A DNA stretch of 64,000 bases from Cycas panzhihuaensis (taxonomy: Eukaryota > Cycadophyta), in NCBI GenBank assembly GCA_023213395.1, contig CM041465.1, positions 167,841,741 to 167,905,740 of the forward strand, in the 5' to 3' direction. A model generated the notes under the pieces. It did no database searches. It worked only from the letters and a program-made list of their open reading frames with translations, and was not told the DNA's origin. The position numbers and the translations under genes are program-made. Shown piece by piece: positions 1-9,565 of the stretch (position 1 is the stretch's first letter; each line of letters starts with the position of its first letter).

Positions 1-1024
1 AGCAAGGAATGACTCAACACTGCTCATAAAAGAAAGGAAAAAGCTAATAAACTTAAAGGACCATTGGAGGGGTACCTTATAACAGAAGGAAGGAGCTTTA
101 TTCTACCAGAAACTAGGAGGAAAAGCCTATGTCAAATAGGTTTTTTAGACCTGGGTTGAAGGGAGGCAAACATGGATGTAACTCTGAGATCTTGGAGCTA
201 GCTTGTTGAGATGCTGTGAGTATTCTTCCTCCACGATATAGACCTACAAAAAGGAAGCCTGAAGCTGCTGGAGCAGGGCTTGAGATGCAGTAGGTGTCCT
301 GTGGAAGAGGAGCCAGAGCAGAGGAGTAGATCCTGTAGAGGTTGTAGAGTGAGAGCTGGAGTAGAGAGCCAAAAAATGAACCAAGAAGAAGAGCAAATGG
401 CTTAGTTTTTGAGTTTTACACTCACCCCAACCCTAAACGTACATTTAGGGTTACGGTGGGGGTGAGTACCCGAGGGCACCACGTGGCAATTCCACAGAAA
501 GAGTAGGAATCACCGAGGCAATTTAAAAAAATAAGTTTAAACAGTTGCACCATGACAAACTTCGCAGTACCATGGTAAACTTCGTAGTACCGCTAAGTTT
601 ACAGCAGTGCAGGACTACAAGTCAAAATTAAGGCAGAACTGAGGCCTAGAGCCAAGAAGAAGGGTGTGCAGAGGCTGGGCAGACTGGGAGCTTATGCCTA
701 GGTGGCTGGCAAGTGGCTGACAGAGAGAGACGAGTCTCTTGGGGGGGGGGGGGGTGGAGGCGTTACAGGGAGCTGAGTGCCATATGGGGTGCATGACTCG
801 CTAAGGAGTGCCCCATGGTGGGTCGTCATAGGCTGAATAACATACGGCAGGCACAAGCAACGTGATCAGGTAAGAAAGTAATGCGATCACACAAATGGTA
901 GGCAAGCATGCATCAAACAACACTCTAAATGACTCTTACCAAGTGATAGCTGAAGGTGAGAAGTATATACCTGTGCTTACCTGAGTTGACCCATCTCAAG
1001 TCCATTCCCAGTAGCCGGAAAACA
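1..1024 (-). repeat. 3' LTR of Tat element 1 (partial)
   Basis: This aligns with 13829-14927 and ends on the plus strand in GGAAAACA, followed directly by the purine tract read on the minus strand. About 1.5 kb of the LTR should lie before the window start. A run of 14 G at 741-754 replaces a segment of roughly 100 bp that is present in the other LTR (about 14560-14658). The dyad motif around 576-601 resembles the 30 bp palindrome at 2835-2864. Confidence 0.9.
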
Positions 1025-1034
1025 CTGCCCCCTT
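1025..1034 (-). promoter_or_regulatory. Polypurine tract of Tat element 1
   Basis: On the minus strand this reads AAGGGGGCAG and is followed at once by the LTR start TGTTTTCC. This is the expected plus-strand primer position for reverse transcription. The same tract recurs at 51954-51963 in Tat element 3. Confidence 0.85.
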
Positions 1035-1414
1035 AGCAGTAGAGCCTCACTGCTCGGAAGCATGGCGTGATGGCGAATGCTGGAAACTAAAATAATTAGT
1101 AGCATATATATATATATAAATCATGAACATAATATGGACCAAGGGTGTCAGCGAGTGTCATGGCGGAACGCGTAGACAAGAGAGACAGAGACGAGGACAA
1201 CATAGGGGCTGCCTATGTGTCATCTGGAAGTTGACCTGGAGATGAAATGAACAGAAAAAGGGGGATGCCCCCATCGCTAGAATGTAATTGATAATGTAAG
1301 GGCAACCAACGGGCTAGATAAATAAGCTGGGAGAAAGGCGGCCAGAGACCTGGGCAACGGACATGCCAAGTAAGTCTCTTAAATGCGGTCACTGAGAAGA
1401 GGGAGGTGACGCTA

Positions 1415-1800
1415 AAGGATGAGGCGAATGAGGCTGTTAGCCTCAGCATTGAGGGCCCAGGAAATATGACGAATGTCGATAGACTGGAAGTGAGCCAATA
1501 GTGACCTTGCAGTTGATGCCAGGGCTCTCAAGCGTGGGCACTGCACCTGGTAAACCTGGTGAGATGAGACACCACCACTTGGGAGTCACAAAGAAGGATG
1601 ACGGGTCCGTGATGGAAACGTAACGCGTCAGTGAGGGCTTTAATAACAACCATGTACTCAGTTTCATTATTAGTTGCTTCGAGAAGGAAGATTCTAGAGC
1701 ATAGGTAGTCATGCCCAGAGGAATCATGGAGTATCCACGCAGCGACGGAAGGACCAGGATTACTGCGGCTTTCGCCATCAATGAAAATGAAAAGAGCCAT
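1415..1800 (-). pseudogene. Extra (archaeal-type) RNase H of Tat element 1
   Basis: Would degrade the RNA strand of the RNA/DNA hybrid during reverse transcription. The 90-codon open part starts with FIDGESRSNPGP and has the catalytic set of this family: D8 in FID, E48 in NNETEY, and D72 in CDSQVV. Reading breaks by one base near 1535. The C-terminal part then continues in another frame, with HISWALNAEAN, where the family usually ends in EAD, so the last acidic residue has become N. It lies downstream of integrase, beyond the antisense gene and about 0.5 kb from the 3' LTR. Related copies lie at 41580 and 57928. The RNase H identity is strong; loss of function is inferred from the frameshift. 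Confidence 0.85.
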
Positions 1801-1875
1801 GAATAAGAATGACTTCTCTACTGGAAAGAAGTGTAATGAAACTAGAGAAAGAGGTGAGAAGAGGACTCTATATTG

Positions 1876-2445
1876 CTAGTGATGGTGGCCGTGAAGGGGT
1901 ACGAAGGCCAAGCAATGAGGTGACTCAAAGGCAGAGAAGGCTACACCACCAATGGGGAAGAAAATGACGAAAAAGGGGCCCTGAGGCACCCAAACTGGCT
2001 TAAAGAAGCACAAAGGGGTGCCCAGACGGAGGGGACACTCCCTGTGGGAGTGCCAAGAGAAAAAATGAGCAGCAAAAATGAGTCCAAGGTGGTAAAACAA
2101 GCCAAATGAGTATAAACTCAGGCATGCACGGGAGTGGCATGCAAAACGAGATGAAAAGAGCTTTAGTAAAAATGAGCCGCCTTGGGCATCATTAATGTGC
2201 CAAAGGAAACGTGTCAAAAGGAGACCATGGAGACAAGAAAAGGAATTGGGCCAGAAAGCAATGCTGGTCAGGGCAAAAATACAGTCTCGAAGGTTGCCTC
2301 GAAGGCAAGAAAGGAGGAAGTACCCAACAGGGGCCCCGCCTATATAAGGAAAAATGAGTGAAAAGGATTTCATTTTCATGAGCTTTCGTATGAAATCCAG
2401 AGCTCGTCCCTTACACAGCAGAGTGCTACGCCATTTTCGGGACAC
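1876..2445 (-). other. Sense-strand open frame of 189 codons in the Tat 1 3' region, no known domain
   Basis: This frame runs without a stop just upstream of the extra RNase H, in an element whose real genes are full of stops. The predicted product is rich in Phe, Leu and Cys, shows no motif that I recognise, and the region is purine-rich on the plus strand, which by itself reduces stops on the minus strand. The matching stretch in Tat element 3 (about 58200-58900) keeps only short frames. I regard it as probably non-coding 3' sequence, listed because it is the longest unexplained frame here. Confidence 0.25.
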
Positions 2446-2834
2446 ATAGCGAGAGATCCAACCGTTGGATCAGGGCGAGGAGGCATCCAGAGTGACCGGG
2501 AGGGCGAGATGGTGACCATGCGACTAGATCTAGTGAGTGGATCGCTAAATCCAACCCGAAATCATAATTTGAATTTCAGTGTTTTTGTAAATTTTTAATG
2601 TAGTTTTGGGCCCCATAAGGGCAAGAAGTGACCTCTCAGAGTTTGAATCAGACCTAAAAAGAGGTGGGACCGAGGCATTAGGTAGCCCTGGTCCAGGTGG
2701 GCCCTATTGGGCCCACCCAAAAGATTTTTTTTTGAGTTTTTGGCAGGGAAACCCCCCCTTTTAGGGGGTTACCGTTCACACCGTGGCAAAAATCGCGGTG
2801 TCGCAATCTTTGTCGCGAGGCCCCATCGGACCCG

Positions 2835-2864
2835 GCTAAACTTCGCGGTACCGCGAAGTTTAGC
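2835..2864. repeat. 30 bp perfect palindrome in Tat 1 3' region
   Basis: The half-site is GCTAAACTTCGCGGT, followed by its exact reverse complement, with GGTACC at the centre. It is enclosed by a longer imperfect inverted repeat: TTCACACCGTG (2775-2785) faces CATGGTGTGAA (2864-2874). Degenerate versions of the same dyad occur in both LTRs (576-601 and 14403-14428). The function is unknown. Confidence 0.9.
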
Positions 2865-3000
2865 ATGGTGTGAATACGGACTGCAGGAAAAATGAAAAAG
2901 AGGCTCTAAGAGCCTCCAAATCTCAACTAGATGAGGCTGAGGGAGAGCCCTAAGAGGCTGAGAGCAACCGTTGGCTATAGACTGATGCGTTTGATGGCGT

Positions 3001-4653
3001 TTTGTAGGTACTGACTGCGGTGGAGAACCGCGAGAACGTTGGCATGGCTATGTTGAGTTTCTTGGAGATAATAAGCAGGGAGGACAGAGGAGTCCTACAG
3101 AGATGCGGGTTGCTGAAGGTGGTGAGGACACCTCAGTACATGTCAGATTAGAGACTGCTAGTAAATATAGTGTCACATTGGGACAGGTGGAGGCATGTGT
3201 TCCATCTGCCCAAGTAGGGGATGTCATGGTGACACCCAGGGACATCCGACAGATCCTTAGAGCACCGGTGACAGGGAGAGCAGCCTCACTAGGAGCATTG
3301 CCTAACAGCGAGGCGGTCCATCAAGAGGCGGTTGTATTTTTCATATGCCAGGACAGGTGGGAGAGGTGAGAAGTGCCTCTGCAGAGCATAGTACTGCCTA
3401 GAGTTCCTCATGTGAGGAAACTGATCACATTATGCATTTTGTTCTAGATTTCCCAGAAACAGAACTATAGGGATATCCCGAGAGGCTAGATGGATGCTGT
3501 ACGGAGATGCGAGGCTGGGGAGCGCTTGGATTGGGCCACCCTCATAGGGGCGAACCTCGTCACTTAGCTGGACACTATCAGGGCAGCAGGCAGAGGTGGA
3601 CTGTCATATAGCATGCTATTGCAGTGCTAGTTTTTTGATTATTTTACAACAGTGGCACCATCAGGGGGACCACACCCCATATCAGAGTGGACACCCATGG
3701 TACATAGATAACAGACCCGATTTAGGGGAGTAGAGGACTAGGCACACGTCAGGAGGTCTATGGATGCCACATCGTAAATCTCCTTACTATGATTGACTAC
3801 ACCTCAGATCCCTACAGATCTATGAGATAGGATAGTGACGAGGAGGCAGGAGTAATAGGGGCTACCCCCAGAGATGATGACAGCGGTGATGGGGGAGATA
3901 GAGGCGATGGGGCTAGCCCATCGCGACCTATAGAGGAGGAAAGTCCATAAGGGACTGCCGAGGAGATGAGGGGCCCTGTGATACGAGCTCAGAGGTTGAG
4001 GATCGTGGAGAGACCTAGGGGGATAGCTCCACTAGCAGAGAGAGTGACGCAGGCTCTAGCAGTAGAGGCAGTGGCAGAGGAGGCATCAGAGGAGGAGGCA
4101 CCAACAGTTGGTGGAGAGCCAGGGGCAGATGCTATCACACGGGTAGAGGAGTCGGCAGCCGTAGCAGGTGAGGCCTTACTCTCCTCATTGTTTGATAGCC
4201 AGATAGATAGTTTGATTTGGTTTTATTATGGTATGCAGCTGGATACATACTGACATATGACATATTGGGTTTTCAGGTACCATGGAGATCCAGCAGTTGG
4301 TGGAGGCCATGGTGAGGGAGATGTTCCCTCAGGTATACGTCGAGGGGCAGCCACCCATCTAGGTTGAGGATGCACCCAGATCGACAGGTGCCCACATGGC
4401 AGCATTCACCCCATTAGCGAGGGCGAGAGATATATGGGCTATAGAGTCCCGAGAGCATATAGCATTCAGGGGACAGATGCAGCGAGACTTGGATGAGGCT
4501 TAGGGTGAGCGAGACGTGCTACAGAGTCACGTACAGGCGCTAGAGGCTCAGGGAGGAGCCGTAGGGGATATGAGAAGCCATATCCAGGTGGTAGTGCTAG
4601 AGGAGGGACTCTGGGGGATGGAGGAGAGGCTCTGCCTCATAGAGACAGAGTAG
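3001..4653 (+). pseudogene. Antisense gene inside Tat element 1, plant-mobile-domain-like, with intron
   Basis: The coding pattern runs opposite to the retrotransposon. An N-terminal open part (3001-3369) contains VMVTPRDIRQILRAPVTG, which resembles the start motif of the plant mobile domain (aminotransferase-like family). Around 3450-3650 another frame reads GLSYSMLLQC, a stop where Trp is expected, then FFDYF, like the LLQLW motif of that family. From about 3790 one frame gives an acidic linker (DSDEE, DDDSGDGGD), then an Ala/Glu-rich stretch. Across the intron at 4168-4276 it continues as a charged, probably helical tail to 4653. Stops replace Gln and Trp codons, so it is decayed. Tat element 2 carries a homologous antisense gene. 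The gene pattern is seen directly; the domain name is by motif only and needs a profile search. Confidence 0.55.
4168..4276 (+). other. Predicted GT-AG intron in the antisense gene
   Basis: The exon ends in GTAGCAG and the intron begins GTGAGG. There is a branch-point-like CTGAC near 4250 and the intron ends TTTTCAG. Joining the flanks keeps frame, through a phase-1 glycine codon, into an ATG-containing helical stretch. Without splicing the frame stops at 4251-4253. This is a prediction from signals and frame, with no transcript seen. Confidence 0.55.
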
Positions 4654-5495
4654 GATCATATCCAGGTGTGATATGATTGACTGTTCGAGGACATGGCAGC
4701 GTCGAGGTTGGCACGGAGCAGGACACAAACCCATATAGCAGTAACGACCCCGAGGAGGCCATGATATGAGGGGAGCGAGGCTGGGAACTTGTAGAGACTT
4801 AGGAGGAGTCTCGAAGGGATGTGGTCCCCAAGAGAGGGATCACATTGACCAGGAGATGATACCCCAAGAGCAGGATAGCAGTAGGATAGTACTCATGTAT
4901 CTAATTTTTGACAAGGGAAAGCACGGGCCTTTAGGGTGTCATATATATAGAGTCATATGATTGTACCCCCCCTGCAAGGATACTAGCTTCCCATATGTAC
5001 GATATGATATATGATTTTGATGTATATATATAGACGGGATAATTGGCACCCCATTTTGATATGTATGCTTTATTGTGTATGATGTAGATGTTTTGTTATG
5101 ATATTTATTTGAGATGCATGTATTTCCTTCCATGCATAGCCATATATCTAATAGGAGCACACATGACCACCATGATTAGAGGTGATAGACATATGTGGGG
5201 TTAGGAAATAGGGCGACATGCATGCCCACGGAGGAGCATAGCAAGATATGCGAAGGAAATACTGAGCGAGAGGGGGTGTAATGATACTCCAGAGCATCGT
5301 CCTAACTGGGGGATGCCCAAATAGGAGGAAAAGGTCCCAAAGGAAACGGGAACACGGGTTCCGCAGGAGGAATTAAAGGCAGATGAAGAGGCCATCCTAA
5401 GTCATCATTCCACCCGTGGCTGGGAGGAACGGGAATGAACTTAAGATGGTAGTTTAGTCTCATTTCAGAGTGAGGTGAAGGGATCGTTGAGAGGA
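4654..5495. other. Region between antisense gene and integrase of Tat element 1
   Basis: I see no gene I can support. Up to about 4960 the plus strand may still carry the decayed 3' end of the antisense gene or its UTR. The rest, including an AT-rich stretch at 4960-5160, looks non-coding. Confidence 0.5.
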
Positions 5496-6560
5496 TCATG
5501 CATAAAATTTCTGAAGGAATTTCCCATTGACAACCTTCTTAAATTCCAGGCCTTCTAAAGTGGTGATCCTATAAGCGCCATTATCAAGGCTCTCGAGAAC
5601 GATGAAAGGACCGATCCATTTGGGCCCGAATTTGATCAAGCGATCATAGAGATATTCCAACTTTAGGACGTAGTCCCCAGGGTATAAAGGATGGTTACGA
5701 AGATGTTTATCATAAGTCCTTTGTGGGTGGGCTTTCGAAGCAAGGTTCGCTTGGTAAGCCACTAAACGTCTCTCACCTAGAGCCTCAAGGTCTAAAAGGT
5801 GAGCCTGACAGATAGACTCCTCATCGATAAGACCTCTAAGGGAGACTCATAGAGAGGGGATCTCCACTTTCGGGAGAATCTTGCCTCGATTCGTAGACTA
5901 AGGAGAATGGTGTTATTCCGATAGCCGTACGGATAGAAGTACGATACGCCCATAGGGTGGAAGGGAGTTGAAGATGCCAATCTCTTTGAGATTGCGCAAC
6001 GGTTTTCTTTAGGATGTTGATAAGGGTTTTGTTGAATGATTTAACTTGTCCGTTTGCTTGAGGGTAATAAGGAGATGAGGTCTTATGAGAAATCTTGAAT
6101 TTCTCGTAGAGCTCATCCATCTCCTTGTTATAAAAAGGGGTTCCATTGTCCGTGATCAAGACATCTGGAATCCTGAAATGGCAAATGATGTATTGGTAGA
6201 CGAAGGTGGTTATCGTCTTGCCGGGTGTAGTGGACATAGGGATTGCCTTCGCCCATTTTGTAAAATACTCCGTGGTAGTCAAGATGTACTTATGTTGCGA
6301 CGAAGAAGGTAGTGATATGGCACTAATGAGGTCTAAACCCCATTGAGGAAAGGGCCATGGAGATATAATAGGATGGAGGGCCTCAGAAGGCACATGAGAG
6401 ATGTTAGCATGCTCTTGGCATCGTTGACATCTCAGGGCATAAGCATGGGCATCCTTGAAAAGGGATGGCTAATAATAGCCCATGCGGAGGATCCTTTGGG
6501 CCATTGATTGGCCCCCAAAGTGGCCCCGACAAATGCCATGATGGCATTCGCAGAGTATCT
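5496..6560 (-). pseudogene. Integrase of Tat element 1
   Basis: Would insert the cDNA into the genome. In order it has an HHCC zinc-finger region (about 6560-6410, with GHFGG and CQRC in a shifted frame), the catalytic core (6393-5836), and a C-terminal domain with PKWIGPF (5762-5496). The core has D in WGLDLI and D in ITDNGTPF. The third catalytic residue, Glu, is Lys in ANGQVKSFNKTL, so this copy is catalytically dead as well as frameshifted between core and C-terminus. It follows RT/RNase H and precedes the antisense gene. Confidence 0.92.
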
Positions 6561-6697
6561 GGTCTGCTTTGTCCGAAGCGATGCAAGCGAGGAAGGATCC
6601 CATCGAAGGATCTTTTGTACAACACTTTATCTACGAGGAAGTATTGTCGGCTTGCAGCAGATGCGTGACCGACTTTATCATTGTCTTGAGGCGATTC

Positions 6698-8370
6698 TTA
6701 CTGAGTGAGATACCGCATAATGTCACCATACCACTCGCTATTGGCGAGCAAATGAGGAGAGATGCCCTGGATGGTCGAGATAGACTCGTCAGGGAGAGAG
6801 TCATCGACGAGAACGTCACACGCACTGGGAATGGGGGCATCAGCTAGTTGTTCTGCCACTATCATTCCCTTCTTCGACTTCCTGTTAATGATTTGAAGGT
6901 CAAACTCTTGAAGTAGGATAGTCCAACAACCTGCCCTACCCATCAAATCTGAATGAGTAAGCAAATAATGTAAGGGATCAGACTAGATGATCACCTTGGT
7001 AGTATTACCGAGCAAGCAATATCTAAACTTCTTGGTTGTATGGACCAAGAAGAGACATTCTTTCTCGGCCGGAGAGTAGTTAAGCTCAGCAGCCACGAGA
7101 GTGCGACTGATGAAATAGATCGCTCTCTCGACCCCTGAGTAGTCCTCCTGAGCTAGTATAGTGTCCAGGGATTCGTCAGTGGCTGAGGTATACAGGATGA
7201 AGGGCCTATCGAAGCTAGGGGACGCCAATGTAGGAGGGGAAGCGAGAGCTTCCTTGAGTCCTGCAAAGGCTTGTGGGGTCTTGTCATCCCAAATAAAGGG
7301 GGCTTCCTTCTTCAATAGGTTGGTGAGATGTTTGGCATTTATGGCGAAGTCTACCAGAAAATGCTTAAGGAAACTGAGCCTACCTAGAAACAACTTGATC
7401 TGCCATTGGGTTCTAGGAGGCGGCATGTCAAGGATTACCTTGACTTTGTCAGGATTGATCTGGATCCCTTGCTTTGACACAAGGAAACCTAGGAGTTTGC
7501 TAGAGGTTATAGCAAATACGTATTTAAGTGGGTTGAGACTAATATGATACTTGCAGCATCGCATGAAAATGGCCCGTAAGTCAGAGGGATGATGGGCTTT
7601 AGTACGTGAGAGACCCATCATATCATCCATGAAGACCTCCAATGTGTTGTTGATGAGGTCATGGAAAATAAAATACATAGCCCTCTAGTATATGCCTCAT
7701 ACATTTTTAAGACCAAAGGGCATTGTCTTATAGGTAAAGGTACCCCACGGGGTGGTAAAGGCCATCTTGTGGTAGTCTTCAAGAGATATCTGGATCTGGT
7801 TGTAGCCAGAGAAGCTGTCCATCAAGTACATAACTTCGAGTCCAGCGGTTCGATCAATGATTTGATCGATAAAGGGGAGTGGGAAGTTATCTTTAGGACA
7901 TGCATTATTAATATCATGGAAATCAATGCATATATGAATATACCCATTCTTCTTAGCAACGAGGACGATGTTGGATACCCATTTAGGGTAATCGATGGAG
8001 GTAATAAGTCCAGTATTCAACAGCTTTTCAACCTCCATCTTAACAGCGGCTAAGAGCTTAGGGTGGAGAGGACACCGCTTCTAGCGCACGGGACGGGCGC
8101 TAGGAATGGTGGTGAGATTATGAGTGACAATGGAGGGGTCAATTCCCTTCATGTCAGAATAATCCCACACAAAAATATCTCGAAACTCCTAGAACAAAAG
8201 GGAGTACTCCCTTACCTCATCAGGAGAGCATTCCATCCCAACCTTAATGATCTTGCTGGGGGCCAAGACGATGTCTTAGGTTGCCCCCATACACATGGCA
8301 TTCTCCTCCTCAAAATGGAGGGGGGCCAGGTCAACGGGAAGCGATGGAATAGGAGACGGGATTGGGTCGG
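6698..8370 (-). pseudogene. Reverse transcriptase and RNase H of Tat element 1
   Basis: Makes cDNA from element RNA. It begins with a connector (YSDMKGIDPSIV near 8150), then the RT fingers and palm: CIDFHDINNACPKDNFPLP, then MDSFSGYNQI with the first catalytic Asp, then FMDDMM, the YxDD-box variant. A stop lies just before FMDD (about 7690). The RNase H follows (about 7230-6990) and begins LYTSATDESL, where active homologues have LYTDAS, so its first catalytic Asp is missing. This fits the Tat pattern in which the RNase H next to RT decays while the extra RNase H keeps its residues. A tail (6964-6698) links to integrase. Confidence 0.93.
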
Positions 8371-8398
8371 TGAGTGTGGACCTAATCGTGAGAATCTT

Positions 8399-9018
8399 CT
8401 AGTGGCCAAGTTTATGGTGACCAGAAGGCAAGTTGGGCGCAGAGCCCGCTAAATGCTCAAGTAAGGCTTCATCGTCTTCGAAGTAATCGACCCTATGGAT
8501 GACCTTACTTTGAATAGATGAAGTGCTAGAAGAAGTAGGGGCAACAGGACCATGATGGTCGCCCAGTTGCCCGTCTTCCTTAGGAGACTCTAGGAGAGAG
8601 TCTCGAAGGGGCTCCTTGGAAGGAGCGAAAGGGAGTTCGTCGAAGTCATCACCTGCAAGGGGTGATGAAGAGGAAGAACCAACTACAAATGAGTCAATGA
8701 GAGCGATGACGTGTGACATAGGGGAATGGCTAGTCTCACCGATGAGAAGGGTTCTAGATGGGGATTTAGAATGAGATGGACGTAACCTACTAGTGCGGAG
8801 GAAAGAAACAGGATGAAGACACTCCTCATCCTTGTCGTGGGACTCATCGTCACTGAATGAGACGAGGTACCCGTAGCTCCCAATGCCAATAGGAGCGAAG
8901 CGTGTGAGACTAGGAGAAGAAGATGTAGGGTCTTCTTCGATGTGAGATGGATTGGGTATGCCAATGGAGCAAGCCAAGGCATGAGTAGAAGGGCCTTTAC
9001 TTCCCTTTGACTGGCCAT
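8399..9018 (-). pseudogene. Protease-RT linker of Tat element 1
   Basis: An open frame of 192 codons (8977-8399) encodes a Ser/Asp-rich, probably disordered stretch ending in EDDEALLEHLAGSAPNLP. The same sequence is recognisable in Tat element 3 (59816-59616, NEEALLENLVG), so this is a conserved polyprotein spacer and not a shadow. No enzymatic motif is seen. It sits between the aspartic protease and RT. Confidence 0.7.
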
Positions 9019-9058
9019 GGCTTACCTAAGTAGATGGTTTAATTAGTTTTGTGGGTGG

Positions 9059-9420
9059 TCACTTGTGGGAGACAACTTTCATTTGCTCATTATGGACAAA
9101 CTTGAGTTGCCCCCAACGGGTGGAACACAGGGCTGCCATTTGGTCAAGCCATGGTCGACCCAAGAGGAGGTTGTAATCAAAATCCACATCAAGGACAACG
9201 ATGTCAGCGAGGACGGTCTTATCCTCAAGTGTGAGAGGTATAGAGACAGACCCCAAAGGAGTCTTCTCACTACCATCGTAGCCTTGACATCGCCATGGAA
9301 CGGGTTCTAAGGTGAAGATCCCGAGCTCTTGCATGACACGTAAGGGCATAGCGTTAACAGAAGAACCGTTGTCAACGATGGTCCTTTATAAGGTACAATC
9401 AGGTGTGTCTATGGTGATGG
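9059..9420 (-). pseudogene. Aspartic protease of Tat element 1
   Basis: Cuts the Gag-Pol polyprotein. The active-site motif is IVDNGSSVNAMP (DNG in place of the commoner DTG/DSG), just upstream of the ATG of the open frame. The flap-to-end part carries VLDVDFDYNLLLGRPWL, which is typical of plant Ty3/gypsy retropepsins. A stop interrupts just before the DNG motif. It lies between gag and the linker. Tat element 3 has the same DNG motif at about 60770. Confidence 0.88.
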
Positions 9421-9565
9421 TGAAAGGGAAGTTCCATTGGCGCTCCCTTTCATCGACTATGGAAAGATCCTTAGGATCAAAGGAGATGATGGGTTCACGA
9501 CTTTGGGTGATGCCTAAAGCATGAACAGATACGTCATTCAATCCTAAAGCTTCTAGGAGGAGCGT

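Noticed and set aside
1025-1800. Envelope-like gene downstream of pol
   Set aside because: No signal peptide, fusion segment or transmembrane protein frame of suitable size is seen between integrase and the LTR in any of the Ty3/gypsy elements.
6085-6847. Plus-strand frames over integrase and pre-integrase of Tat element 1
   Set aside because: They overlap clear integrase coding on the minus strand and have no motifs of their own.
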